This document shows, in pieces, positions 55,304-63,597 of a stretch of 64,000 bases of DNA. The notes below the pieces were generated by a model. That model did no database searches, was not told where the DNA came from, and saw nothing but the letters and a program-made list of their open reading frames with translations. A program made the position numbers and the translations under genes. Numbering within the stretch: the stretch's first letter is position 1; each line of letters opens with the position of its first letter. Source of the DNA: Prosthecobacter gellanilyticus (GTDB taxonomy: Bacteria > Verrucomicrobiota > Verrucomicrobiia > Verrucomicrobiales > Verrucomicrobiaceae); assembly GCF_007992435.1 (NCBI RefSeq), contig NZ_BKAG01000024.1, forward strand, positions 1 to 64,000. The letters run 5' to 3'.

Positions 55304-55328
55304 GAAGGTTTCACGGTGGTAAACCTTC
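55304..55328. promoter_or_regulatory. Stem-loop upstream of nuoH
   Basis: GAAGGTTT (55304-55311) and AAACCTTC (55321-55328) form a perfect 8-bp stem with a 9-nt loop and overlap the second dyad at 55301-55315. It is upstream of the predicted promoter, so it is either a terminator for the GH25-like gene or part of an operator. Confidence 0.45.
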
Positions 55329-55390
55329 TCTAACTCAGGGCCTGTTTTCCCGATCTCAGGCCCCATTTCCCCCTCGCCTATATAATAGGG

Positions 55391-56281
55391 CTAGCGCAAC
55401 CGGATTCCGTGCTGCTGCCAGAAGGAAGCCAGGGAAGCCTGGGAACCATGGAAAACATTGCGCTCGGTCGGGCGGTCCAGGCTGCCAAAGTAGGGTGGGA
55501 AACGGTAGGAGCCGTGATTGTAGACCTTCGGGCGGGAGCGACCGCCCTGCCAGTCCACCCCACCATATTGCCACAGGGTCCAGTCAGACCAGACTTGATA
55601 CTGCTTCACCAGCCCCGCCGGGTTTCCTGGAGCGGGATAGACGGGGCCTGCACCGCTGTCATGAGCATAAAGGGCCAGCCAGTAGGGCATGCGGCGCAGT
55701 TTGGCCTTCGTAGCAGCATCCGCACGACTGAGGGTCTGTTTCAGCTGGGTGCTGTTTTCCAGATAAGCGACCGGGACCACGCCGGTGCGACTTTCCACCC
55801 GCTCCATAAACCGCAAAATGGCGGAGAGAGGCAGGTCTCCGTCAAAATCCCCGCAGAGCAAGAGGGATGAAGCATTCCACGAACGGCTGCGGGCCAGGGC
55901 GAGCGCGCGATTCGCGAGTTGATCCGCCTGCGAGACGGCATCGACATGGCGCTGCACACGGTAGTACACACCCGGCATAAGCCCGGCACGATCTGCTGAG
56001 GCGAGGAAGTTTGCGCACTTGGTATCGAGATTGCCGCCCTTCCCTGCCCTGGCGATGAGGCCGCTCGCGCCGCTATCGCGAAGCGCGGAGACATCATGCT
56101 CTGAGAAACTGCGACCTGAGCGCTGGCGCTCCTTCGGGTCATAGGCGGACACATTGATGATCTGCGGCATGCTGCCGCGAAGAGCAGGCATCGGCGGAAG
56201 GCTGCTCGGAGTGCTGCCCGGCTGCGGTGCAGCGCATTGAGTCAGAAGAAGAAGCAGAGGCAGATAAGAAAGAGATTTCAT
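55391..56281 (-). CDS. Exported GH25-like (lysozyme fold) protein
   Basis: 296 residues. The signal sequence ends in a possible lipobox LTQC (Cys16; Gln at -1 is unusual). The mature part resembles GH25 muramidases in strand order: INVSAYDP, GASGLIARAGKG, GLMPGVYYRVQRH, LLLCGDFDGD, VPVAYLENS, YWLALYAHD and DWTLWQYGGVDW. The catalytic Asp-x-Glu of the family seems to be CGDFDGD, with no Glu, so muramidase activity is uncertain. It lies 173 nt upstream of nuoH in the same direction but is probably a separate transcript. Confidence 0.75.
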   Translation of the reverse strand: MKSLSYLPLLLLLTQCAAPQPGSTPSSLPPMPALRGSMPQIINVSAYDPKERQRSGRSFSEHDVSALRDSGASGLIARAGKGGNLDTKCANFLASADRAGLMPGVYYRVQRHVDAVSQADQLANRALALARSRSWNASSLLLCGDFDGDLPLSAILRFMERVESRTGVVPVAYLENSTQLKQTLSRADAATKAKLRRMPYWLALYAHDSGAGPVYPAPGNPAGLVKQYQVWSDWTLWQYGGVDWQGGRSRPKVYNHGSYRFPPYFGSLDRPTERNVFHGSQASLASFWQQHGIRLR

Positions 56282-56378
56282 GGTTGAGATGCCATGGGTT
56301 TACTCGCGATCACAGGGCCGAGGCAATACTGCTCGAGTGCCCGGATAAAACTTTCGTTTCAAGATGATGAAAAGGCTC

Positions 56379-56406
56379 TTGCCAAAGTTCGCGACACGCT
56401 CATAGT
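56379..56406 (+). promoter_or_regulatory. Candidate promoter of tRNA-Tyr
   Basis: TTGCCA (56379-56384) and CATAGT (56401-56406) are 16 nt apart and lie about 23 nt before the tRNA 5' end. The GC-rich stretch CACGGCCC after the -10 box would be a stringent-type discriminator. Confidence 0.4.
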
Positions 56407-56428
56407 CACGGCCCTTCCGCAAGGAAAA

Positions 56429-56513
56429 GGGTAGGTACCCAAGTGGCCAACGGGGGCAGACTGTAAATCTGCTGGCTTTGCCTTCAGTGGTTCGAATCCA
56501 CTCCTGCCCACCA
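56429..56513 (+). tRNA. tRNA-Tyr (anticodon GTA)
   Basis: 85 nt including an encoded CCA. Acceptor stem GGGTAGG (56429-56435) pairs with CCTGCCC (56503-56509) with one T:G pair; the discriminator is A. The anticodon stem GCAGA / TCTGC encloses CTGTAAA with anticodon GTA at 56463-56465. There is a long variable arm, as expected for bacterial tRNA-Tyr, and the T loop TTCGAAT. The gene stands alone between two minus-strand genes. Confidence 0.95.
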
Positions 56514-56537
56514 TCCTCTTCATGAGGATCTGGAGAA

Positions 56538-56570
56538 AAGCTCCGTCAGAAATGACGGAGCTTCTTTTTT
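56538..56570 (+). terminator. Intrinsic terminator after tRNA-Tyr
   Basis: AAGCTCCGTCA - GAAA - TGACGGAGCTT is a perfect 11-bp stem with a GNRA-type tetraloop, followed by CTTTTTT. It is the best intrinsic terminator in the window and ends the tRNA transcript. A smaller hairpin (ATCCTC-TTCAT-GAGGAT) lies at 56513-56529 next to the tRNA 3' end. Confidence 0.92.
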
Positions 56571-56582
56571 GGCCGGATGCCA

Positions 56583-57986
56583 TCACTTGATGGGTACGCG
56601 CTTCACTTCGTCGATCTCGGGAACGTCCTTGTTCATGACATCATAAGCGGCTTTGAGGCGCTTCAGTTCTTCCGGATGTTTGGCGGCGACATCGACCTGC
56701 TCACCGGGATCATTCTGAAGATCAAAGAGCTGCATGCGAGCTGGCTCCACACCTGTGGTTAGGCCGGGATGAGCATCCAGATTGTATTGCTCATATGGAG
56801 CGAGAATGGTGACGCCGTCAGGCTCGCGTGGATCTGCCCATCTGCCATCAGGACCGGCTTTGAGCTTCATCTGGCTCGCAGGCAGCACATGCAGCTTCCA
56901 GCGTGCATCGCGGATGGTGGCCAGCTTTGAATTAAGATGACCGAAGATGAACTCATGAGGTGACTTGGCCTTGCCAGTGAGGACGGGCATGAGGCTGCGG
57001 CCATCGATCACACGATCATCAGGCATCTTAGCCTGAGTGACATCGAGCACGGTGGCGAAGAGATCCATCATCACGGTGAGTTCGTTGCTGGCCTGACCTG
57101 CGGGGATCTTGCCCGGCCAGCGAGCGATCATGGGCACGCGATAGCCGCCCTCGTAGTTCGTGCCCTTCATGCCACGCAGGCCTCCGCAACTGCCACCGAA
57201 CCATGCGCCGTTGTCGCTGCTGAAGAGGATGAGCGTGTTGCCATCAATGCCGTTTTGCTTCAGCGCATCCAGCACCGCGCCCACGCTGTCATCGAGATCA
57301 GCCAGGGCATCGCCATACATACCGGCGCCGCTCTTCTTGTAGTTCTTCTCAGAAGCCGCGAGCGGCTTGTGCGGCATGGCCTCGGCGAAGTAGAGGAAGA
57401 AGGGCTTGTCTTTGTTTCGCTGGATGAAGTCAGTGGCGCGTTTGGAATAGCGCGTGGTGAGCGTGGCCTGCACGACAGGATACTCTGCCACCTCAACCCC
57501 TTCCAACACCTGCACCGGGCGCATGTCGTTCGAGTAGGGGATGCCGTAGTATTCATCAAAGCCACGATCCGTGGGCAACGAGCCTGGTTTGTGACCGAGG
57601 TGCCACTTCCCGATCATGCCTGTAGCATAACCAACTTTCTTCAAAACCTGGGCAAGCGTGACCTCGGACTTGCGCAAGGCCAGCGCATCCGCAGCAGGGC
57701 CGCCATCAGGCGCGGGATTCTGCGTCATGCCACAGCGGAAGGGGTAGCGCCCGGTCATGAGCGAGGAACGAGTCGGCGCGCAGAAGGGTGCAGGGCAGTT
57801 GAATTGGGTCAGTCTGGCGCCCTCGGCGGCCATCTGGTCAATACGTGGGGTCTTGAACTTCGGGTGGCCGTAGCAGCCGAGATCGCCAAAGCCCAGGTCA
57901 TCCGCCAGGATGATGACGACGTTGGGCGGAGGCGCGGCGATGGTTGAGGCACAAAGGACTAGGAGGAGAAAGAGGCGCGGGAGCAT
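56583..57986 (-). CDS. Secreted arylsulfatase-family sulfatase (CAPTR type)
   Basis: 467 residues from the ATG at 57986, which opens the signal peptide (cleavage after TIAA); a TTG 18 nt upstream is rejected. The formylglycine motif is C69-A-P-T-R73 followed by SSLMTGR. Metal-binding acids are D29-D30 in ILADDLGFGD and the later FSSDNGAW. GKWHLGH, DRGFDEYYG and AEAMPHKP are the usual active-site blocks. Hydrolyses a sulfate ester, probably on a polysaccharide, after maturation by a formylglycine-generating enzyme not seen here. Divergent from the 58099 gene. Confidence 0.92.
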   Translation of the reverse strand: MLPRLFLLLVLCASTIAAPPPNVVIILADDLGFGDLGCYGHPKFKTPRIDQMAAEGARLTQFNCPAPFCAPTRSSLMTGRYPFRCGMTQNPAPDGGPAADALALRKSEVTLAQVLKKVGYATGMIGKWHLGHKPGSLPTDRGFDEYYGIPYSNDMRPVQVLEGVEVAEYPVVQATLTTRYSKRATDFIQRNKDKPFFLYFAEAMPHKPLAASEKNYKKSGAGMYGDALADLDDSVGAVLDALKQNGIDGNTLILFSSDNGAWFGGSCGGLRGMKGTNYEGGYRVPMIARWPGKIPAGQASNELTVMMDLFATVLDVTQAKMPDDRVIDGRSLMPVLTGKAKSPHEFIFGHLNSKLATIRDARWKLHVLPASQMKLKAGPDGRWADPREPDGVTILAPYEQYNLDAHPGLTTGVEPARMQLFDLQNDPGEQVDVAAKHPEELKRLKAAYDVMNKDVPEIDEVKRVPIK

Positions 57987-58098
57987 AGCAGAATGCCCCT
58001 TCAACGTCCTTCATAGGTGCCTTTGAGCATCGGTTTTTGCCCTTATTCCCGGATCAGATTTTACACACAATGAGGCCGAAGCATGTCAGAGTAGGCGC

Positions 58099-58581
58099 AT
58101 GACTGATGAAGAGTTCCTCCAGCAGTTCGACACGCAGACCCTACCGCTCGAACAGTGGGATCATCGTGCTCACTTGCGAGTGGCTTACCTTTATCTCTCC
58201 CGTCTGTCCTTCGAGGAAGCTCTGGTGCGTGTGCGGTGCGGCATCCGCGCGTATAATGCGGCGCAGCACATTGGGGACACGCCCACGGGTGGGTATCATG
58301 AGACCATGACCCATGCCTGGCTGCATCTGGTGCATGTGACCCTTTCCGAATTTGGGCCGATGGAGAACTCGGACCAGTTCCTGACCGCGCAATCGCAGCT
58401 CCTTTCGAAACGTGCACTGCTGCTCTTCTATTCACGGGACAGGATCATGTCCGCGGAAGCGAAGAAGACGTTTGTAGCGCCCGATCTGGCTCCCCTGCCC
58501 AAGAGCAGCAAAGCAAGGCAGACGAAGAAGGAGGCTGCGGCCAAAGCTAATCACTCGTCCCCTTCCCTTTCTTATTCTTAG
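58099..58581 (+). CDS. Conserved hypothetical cytosolic protein
   Basis: 160 residues, no signal peptide. Characteristic parts are LPLEQWDHRAHLRVAYLYL, GDTPTGGYHETMTHAWLHLV and DRIMSAEAKKTFVAPDLAPLP. The WDHRAHLRVA and GYHET blocks look conserved, with His residues that could bind metal; I recall similar unnamed proteins in Proteobacteria and Planctomycetes but no function. The last 30 residues are basic and low in complexity. Its 3' end overlaps the converging sulfatase gene by 35 nt. Confidence 0.75.
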   Translation: MTDEEFLQQFDTQTLPLEQWDHRAHLRVAYLYLSRLSFEEALVRVRCGIRAYNAAQHIGDTPTGGYHETMTHAWLHLVHVTLSEFGPMENSDQFLTAQSQLLSKRALLLFYSRDRIMSAEAKKTFVAPDLAPLPKSSKARQTKKEAAAKANHSSPSLSYS

Positions 58582-60112
58582 CGGCACCCGGGAGTTTGCG
58601 GCCGGTGGCTTTGGCCCATCGGGTGTAGGCATCGCTGAGTTCCTTTACGAGTTCGGGCTTTGTTGCGGCCAGATCATGCAACTCGGTGCGGTCGGACTCG
58701 AGATCGTAGAGTTCCCATTTCACGGGCTTGGCAGCGGTGTCCCAGACGAGCTTCCACTGGCCATGACGCACGGCGCAGTTGCCGCTCCATTCCCAGCACA
58801 GTTCCTTGGGTGCGGAACGTGTCTCACCGTGAAGAACTGAAGCGAGGCTGCTGCCCTCGATGGGCTGGGTCTTTTCGCCGTGAACCTCGGCGAGAGGCTT
58901 TGCGCCAGCAACCTCCAGGCAGGTGGGCAGCACATCGATGATGTGGCCGACTTGGTTGGACTTGGTGTTAGGCTTCACATGACCGGGCCAGCGAACGATG
59001 AAGGGCGTGCTGATGCCGCCTTCATTCACCCAGCTCTTGTAACGACGGAAGGGTGCGTTCTGCGCCCAGCCCCAGGAGGGACCGACGGCAGTGTAGGTGC
59101 TGACAAGGCCGGGTTGTTGGGTGTCATCGCGGCCGCCTGGCTCCTCACTGCAGCCGCCGTTGTCAGAAAGAAACATGATGATCGTATTGTCAGCGATGCC
59201 GAGTTCTTCGAGCGACTTCATGAGACGACCAATGTTCTGATCCATACGGTCGACCATGGCGGCATAGGTGGCCATGCGCAGATCCTCCCAATCTTGGTTA
59301 GCGCCTTCGAAGGCGTAGGCTTTGTCATCGGTGCCGGATAGAGCAGGCATCTTGTCCCACAGACCCATCGCTTTCTGCCGTTCATAGCGGGCCACGCGCA
59401 TGGCTTCCCAGCCTGCTTTGTATTTGCCGCGATACTTGGCGATGTCCTCCGCCGGGGCATGCAAGGGGTAGTGCGGACAGGTGAAGGCGAGATGCAGGAA
59501 GAAGGGCTTGGATTCGCCGTGGAAACGCTTGATCGTCTTGATGGCGTGATCGGTGAAGGCATCGGTGGTGTAGAAGCCGGGCGGGAACTCGGTGATGAGC
59601 TCGTCATTCTGACCGAAGATGCGCACCTTGCCGCCTTTGGCATCGGGATCCGGCTGGGCAGGATTGAAGAAGTTGCAGCAGCCGTCCATGAGGCCGTAGA
59701 ACTCATCAAAGCCGCGATCAAAGGGACGCTGCGGAGCCTTGCTGCCGAGATGCCACTTGCCACAGAGGGCGGTGCGATAACCGGCTGCGCGCATCTGCTC
59801 GCCAATGGTGGCGATGCCGTTTGGGATGCTGTTGCCACTGTCCCGCGGATACATCCCAGAGAGCAGTGAGGCACGCGTGGTGGTGCATTTGGCGTTGTTA
59901 TAGAACTGGGTGAACTTCACGCCTCCATCCGCGAGCTTTTGAAGATTCGGTGTCTGGATCTCGCCGCCATACGGACTGATGCAGGAGAAGCCCATGTCAT
60001 CCGCCATCATGAGGATGATGTTAGGCCGGGTAGCATCGGCAGACCATGCGGTGCTGGCCATCACCAACAAAGAGCTGAGAAGAACGAGTGGCTTCATAAA
60101 GAGATGAATCAT
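58547..60112 (-). CDS. Secreted sulfatase with non-canonical CTTTR motif
   Basis: 521 residues. The ATG at 60112 overlaps the stop of the upstream gene (ATGA); an ATG at 60097 would give the same signal peptide (cleavage near TAWS). The fold marks are ILMMADDMGFS, GKWHLGSKAPQRPFDRGFDEFYG, HLAFTCPHYPLHAP and MFLSDNGGCSEEPGGRD. The site that should carry formylglycine reads K-C76-T-T-T-R80, with Thr78 in place of the Pro of CxPxR; the rest of the region (ASLLSG) is normal. A long segment about 300-420 is typical of larger arylsulfatases. The product is likely exported and acts with its neighbours. Confidence 0.9.
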   Translation of the reverse strand: MIHLFMKPLVLLSSLLVMASTAWSADATRPNIILMMADDMGFSCISPYGGEIQTPNLQKLADGGVKFTQFYNNAKCTTTRASLLSGMYPRDSGNSIPNGIATIGEQMRAAGYRTALCGKWHLGSKAPQRPFDRGFDEFYGLMDGCCNFFNPAQPDPDAKGGKVRIFGQNDELITEFPPGFYTTDAFTDHAIKTIKRFHGESKPFFLHLAFTCPHYPLHAPAEDIAKYRGKYKAGWEAMRVARYERQKAMGLWDKMPALSGTDDKAYAFEGANQDWEDLRMATYAAMVDRMDQNIGRLMKSLEELGIADNTIIMFLSDNGGCSEEPGGRDDTQQPGLVSTYTAVGPSWGWAQNAPFRRYKSWVNEGGISTPFIVRWPGHVKPNTKSNQVGHIIDVLPTCLEVAGAKPLAEVHGEKTQPIEGSSLASVLHGETRSAPKELCWEWSGNCAVRHGQWKLVWDTAAKPVKWELYDLESDRTELHDLAATKPELVKELSDAYTRWAKATGRKLPGAAKNKKGKGTSD

Positions 60113-60717
60113 TGAGGTGCCTGGACCGAGGAACGAATCTCACGGAGTTGCTTCCAAACGGGTGCATCGAAAGCCTGGGGCGTGATGAGAAGAATGATCT
60201 GTGTCTTTTGCGCTTCGGCCTTTGGCAAGACATCGATCTCCATGTTGAGCGACACCTTGCCGCCGTCATTGAAGGTATCAAACATGGTGGCTTTTGCGGT
60301 GAATGTGCCTGTGGCATTGGCTTCGGTCTTTCGCGGCAGCACTTCGGCGTTGAACTGTGCTTCGTCAGGCTTCAGGCCTTTGCGTCGGCCCACCATCACG
60401 CTCAGTCCCTTCAGATATTTATCGAGGAAGCTCTTCAACGCTGGGGCTTGAACGGGAGCAGTGCCATCAACGTAGATCGAAAGCGCGTAAGTGAAGTGAT
60501 TGGCAGAGGAGGTGTCAAACATGCCCGGCGCGAAGCGCGCCTCCTCATAACCCGTCCAGGGGATGTCTCGAGCAAAGCCGGGAGGGATCGGCAGTCGCTC
60601 AAAACGCCAATCGGCGGGTCCTTTGAGCATCGTGGGTGTGGCATTCGCGCGCTGAGCGAATGCCGACGAAGTAGAGGCAAAGGCGATCAGGGCTATGATG
60701 AGGGGAATCAGTTTCAT
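60109..60717 (-). CDS. Exported protein of unknown function in the sulfatase cluster
   Basis: 202 residues from the ATG at 60717. Signal peptide ends SAFA (about residue 21). No recognised domain. The sequence has GPADWRFERLPIPPGFARDIPWTGYEE in its first third, FTYALSIYVDG and KSFLDKYLKGLSVMVG in the middle, and a beta-rich end with KVSLNMEIDVLPKAEAQKTQ. It lies between two sulfatase genes: 10 nt from the upstream one and a 4-nt overlap with the downstream one, so it is certainly co-transcribed. An accessory protein for substrate binding or sulfatase maturation is a guess. Confidence 0.78.
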   Translation of the reverse strand: MKLIPLIIALIAFASTSSAFAQRANATPTMLKGPADWRFERLPIPPGFARDIPWTGYEEARFAPGMFDTSSANHFTYALSIYVDGTAPVQAPALKSFLDKYLKGLSVMVGRRKGLKPDEAQFNAEVLPRKTEANATGTFTAKATMFDTFNDGGKVSLNMEIDVLPKAEAQKTQIILLITPQAFDAPVWKQLREIRSSVQAPQ

Positions 60718-60727
60718 GAGAGGTGCT

Positions 60728-62119
60728 TCAGTCTTCTTTCCCGTCGCCGTGCTCGTAGTGTTTCGGCAGGCTGGCAGTCCAGGTGGCGAGCTGGTCTTTG
60801 AGACGCTGCAGGACCTCGGGCTGTTTCTCAGCGAGGTTTTTCTGCTCTCCTGGATCAGTGGCAAGATCGTAAAGCTCGACCGGGCCATTGCGACGGTTGC
60901 TGCCATGCAGCTTCCAGTTCTCCATGAGCATGGAGGGATCGCCGTTGTCGGTGTTGGTCTTCCAGAAGAGCGCTTTACTGCGCACATGGGTGCCGCCTAA
61001 CCAAGCTTTGGAAGAGTCCTCGCCATCGAAATCAGCGGCATTGATACTGATGCCGGTGATGGTGCATAGCGAGGGGAGCCAGTCAGCACCGCTGAGGACG
61101 GATTGATCATCCACACGGCCTACGGGAACCTTCGCGGGCCAGCGCATGATGAAGGGCACGCAGACGCCGCCTTCGAGGTCGGTGTGCTTGCCACCTCTAA
61201 AGTCAGGACCAGCATAACCCATGGCATTCATGCGGATGGATTCAATGTCAGTGCCCGTGCGCTTTTGTTTGTTCCGAGCTTTCTTCGGCCTTGCTTCCTC
61301 GTCCGAGCGCAGAGGTGCCGCGCCTTGGTCGCTGGAGAAAACGACGAGGGTATTTTCTCTCAAACCGAGTTCATCGAGCTTGGCGAGAAGGCGGCCGACT
61401 TCGTCATCCATGGACTTCACATCGGCGAGGAAGGCGCGCACGTGCGCAACAGGATCGCCGCCGAGTTTTTTGCAGGTGGCGAACTTCTCACGCATGGCTG
61501 GGCTGAACTTGGATTCGTCCAGTTCCAATGGTCCAAACGCATCCAGCACGGCCTGGGTGGGATTCACCGGATGATGAGAGATGTGGTCCCAGATGTTGAC
61601 GTAAAACGGACCTGTCTTGTGCTGCTCGATGAAGCTGATGGCCTGGTCATACATGGGCGCGTCACGGCCGCGTGCACCTTCCGGAGTGCGGCGTTTCTCG
61701 GCATCCGAGCCTATGACGTCAATGCCATAGGTACCCGGCTCGGTGACGGCACCGATGTGCCATTTGCCAAAGTGGCCGGTGGCGTAGCCGTGCTTTTTCA
61801 AGAGCTCCGTGATGGTCGTGCGATCTCCGAACCCGAAGTCGGCAGGATACTTCTGAAAGGTGGCAGGCAGCTTGCCGGTCATGAGTCCTGTGCGAGCCGG
61901 GCAGCAGGTGACGCCTGTGGCGTGAAAACGGGTGAAGCGTGTGCCTTCGGCGGCGAGTTTGTCCAGATTTGGTGTCTTGGCGTAGGGGTGGCCGTAGCAG
62001 CCCAGGTCGCCCCAGCCCAAGTCATCGGCGAGAATGAAGATGATGTTAGGCTTCTCAGCAGCGGAGAGCGGAGAGCCAAGGGTGAGGAGGAAGAGGATGG
62101 AAAGGATGCGGCGCATCAT
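60728..62119 (-). CDS. Secreted sulfatase (CCPAR type)
   Basis: 463 residues from the ATG at 62119, chosen because AGGTGG stands 7 nt upstream and the signal peptide MMRRILSILFLL starts here (cleavage after LSAA). The formylglycine motif is C72-C73-P74-A-R76: either Cys could be read, but CxPxR fits C72. ILADDLGWGDLGCYGHP and FSSDQGAAPLR carry the metal-binding acids; the second has Asp-Gln where most have Asp-Asn. GHFGKWHIGAV and NIWDHISHHPV are further active-site blocks. It starts the unit of three genes down to 58547. Confidence 0.92.
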   Translation of the reverse strand: MMRRILSILFLLTLGSPLSAAEKPNIIFILADDLGWGDLGCYGHPYAKTPNLDKLAAEGTRFTRFHATGVTCCPARTGLMTGKLPATFQKYPADFGFGDRTTITELLKKHGYATGHFGKWHIGAVTEPGTYGIDVIGSDAEKRRTPEGARGRDAPMYDQAISFIEQHKTGPFYVNIWDHISHHPVNPTQAVLDAFGPLELDESKFSPAMREKFATCKKLGGDPVAHVRAFLADVKSMDDEVGRLLAKLDELGLRENTLVVFSSDQGAAPLRSDEEARPKKARNKQKRTGTDIESIRMNAMGYAGPDFRGGKHTDLEGGVCVPFIMRWPAKVPVGRVDDQSVLSGADWLPSLCTITGISINAADFDGEDSSKAWLGGTHVRSKALFWKTNTDNGDPSMLMENWKLHGSNRRNGPVELYDLATDPGEQKNLAEKQPEVLQRLKDQLATWTASLPKHYEHGDGKED

Positions 62120-62178
62120 GGCGCCACCTGAAACGCCGGGCATGGGGCAAACATCTCAGCAAATGCAGCCTCTCAAGG

Positions 62179-63537
62179 TCAATCGTCCGCCACGGCGTCG
62201 CGATCGGCCTTGGCTAGCTCGGCCATGCGTGCGCGTAGCTCGGTGACCTTCGCCGGGTCCTTGGTGGAAAGGTCGGTGGTTTCGTTGGGATCGGTGGCGA
62301 TGTTGTAAAGCTCGGTGGTTTCAGCAGCGGGTGCCTTATCCTTTTTTGCAGAGCCTTTGCGGGTGACGATGAGCTTCCAGTCGCCATCACGCACGGCACT
62401 GGCATTGAAATTGGGACCAGTGGTGTAGATGGCGCGCGGTTTCACTGGCTCGGCGCCACTGAGCTGCGGCCAGAGATTGATGCCATCCCATTTCAGGTCC
62501 TGTTTGGGGGTCGCTCCGGCGAGGGAACAAAGCGTGGGCATCCAGTCGGTGATCTGGGCGACACCCTGAAACATTCCAGGCTTCAGCTTCGCCGGCCAGG
62601 AGAGCAGCGTGGCAACACGGGTGCCGCCTTCATAGACGGTGGCTTTCTCTCCGCGTAGCGGTGTGTTGTTGCCGGGGATTTTACCGTCGGGACAGTTGTC
62701 GTCGGGATACTTCAGGTCGTTGTTCTCTGCGGTGCTGCCGCCATTGTCACTGGTGAACACGACGATGGTGTTTTCACGGCGGCCTTTTTTCTCCAATGCG
62801 GCGAGGATGCGACCCACGGCATCATCGAGATGCATGATCGAGGCCGCATAGTGGCGCGCCACGTCACCCGTGATTCCAGCGGGCACACGTGCCACCCACT
62901 CCTCAGGTTCCTTGATCGGCAGATGCACTGCGGTGAAGGGAGCATAGAGAAAGAAAGGCGCGTCACCGCGTGACTCGATCCAATGCACGGCCTCTGACGC
63001 AATGAGATCTGTGACGTGGCCATTCTCCTCGATAAGCTTTTCGTCGCGCTGCCAGGTGACGGAGAACGGTCCCTGTTTGTAGCGATGGTTCCACGGACTC
63101 ACACCACCGGCAAGCGAGCCATAGGAATGATCGAAGCCAAAGTGGTTAGGCCCCTGCTCGGGCAATGAGCCGAGATGCCACTTGCCGGTGAGGCAGGTGT
63201 CATACCCAACCGTCTTCAGCGCACGTGGCAGGGTGACTGTGTCCCAGCGAAGGGCACGCTCATTCTGCGGGGTGGTGACGCCAAAGCGGCTCCAGCAACG
63301 GCCTGTCATCAATCCTGTTCTAGTGGGGCTGCAAACTGGGGCGACGTAGTGCTGTGTGAGCTCGACCGCGCCGCTCCGAAGCTTGTCGAGGTTCGGGGTC
63401 GGGGCATTGCCACCATGAAAGGCCACATCTGCCCAACCGAGATCATCAGCGATGATGAAGACGATGTCGGGCTTTTCCGCAGCGGACAGACTTGAGCCTA
63501 ACAACGAAAGGAAAAGGAGAGCAATGAGCTGGCGCAT
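62179..63537 (-). CDS. Secreted sulfatase (CSPTR type)
   Basis: 452 residues from the ATG at 63537. Signal peptide MRQLIALLFLSLLG, cleavage after LSAA. The formylglycine motif C69-S-P-T-R73 followed by TGLMTGRC is canonical. Metal sites are FIIADDLGWAD and FTSDNGGST. GKWHLGSLPEQGP, YAPFTAVHLPI and LRGEKATVYEGGTRV are typical of arylsulfatase A-like enzymes. It lies 59 nt before the 62119 sulfatase gene in the same direction and 60 nt after the partial sulfatase, so all probably belong to one long cluster. Confidence 0.93.
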   Translation of the reverse strand: MRQLIALLFLSLLGSSLSAAEKPDIVFIIADDLGWADVAFHGGNAPTPNLDKLRSGAVELTQHYVAPVCSPTRTGLMTGRCWSRFGVTTPQNERALRWDTVTLPRALKTVGYDTCLTGKWHLGSLPEQGPNHFGFDHSYGSLAGGVSPWNHRYKQGPFSVTWQRDEKLIEENGHVTDLIASEAVHWIESRGDAPFFLYAPFTAVHLPIKEPEEWVARVPAGITGDVARHYAASIMHLDDAVGRILAALEKKGRRENTIVVFTSDNGGSTAENNDLKYPDDNCPDGKIPGNNTPLRGEKATVYEGGTRVATLLSWPAKLKPGMFQGVAQITDWMPTLCSLAGATPKQDLKWDGINLWPQLSGAEPVKPRAIYTTGPNFNASAVRDGDWKLIVTRKGSAKKDKAPAAETTELYNIATDPNETTDLSTKDPAKVTELRARMAELAKADRDAVADD

Positions 63538-63597
63538 GGCTGGTGATGGAAACGCAAAGACGATGGATATCTGGCAGATGATTTCCTTGCCCAAAAC

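Noticed and set aside
52944..55322. 792-codon open frame on the plus strand opposite nuoJ, nuoI and nuoH
   Set aside because: Rich in His, Glu and Arg, without domains; it is the mirror of GC-biased codons in the true membrane-protein genes on the other strand. The same holds for the long plus-strand frames at 47900-49166, 49224-50639 and 51341-52546.
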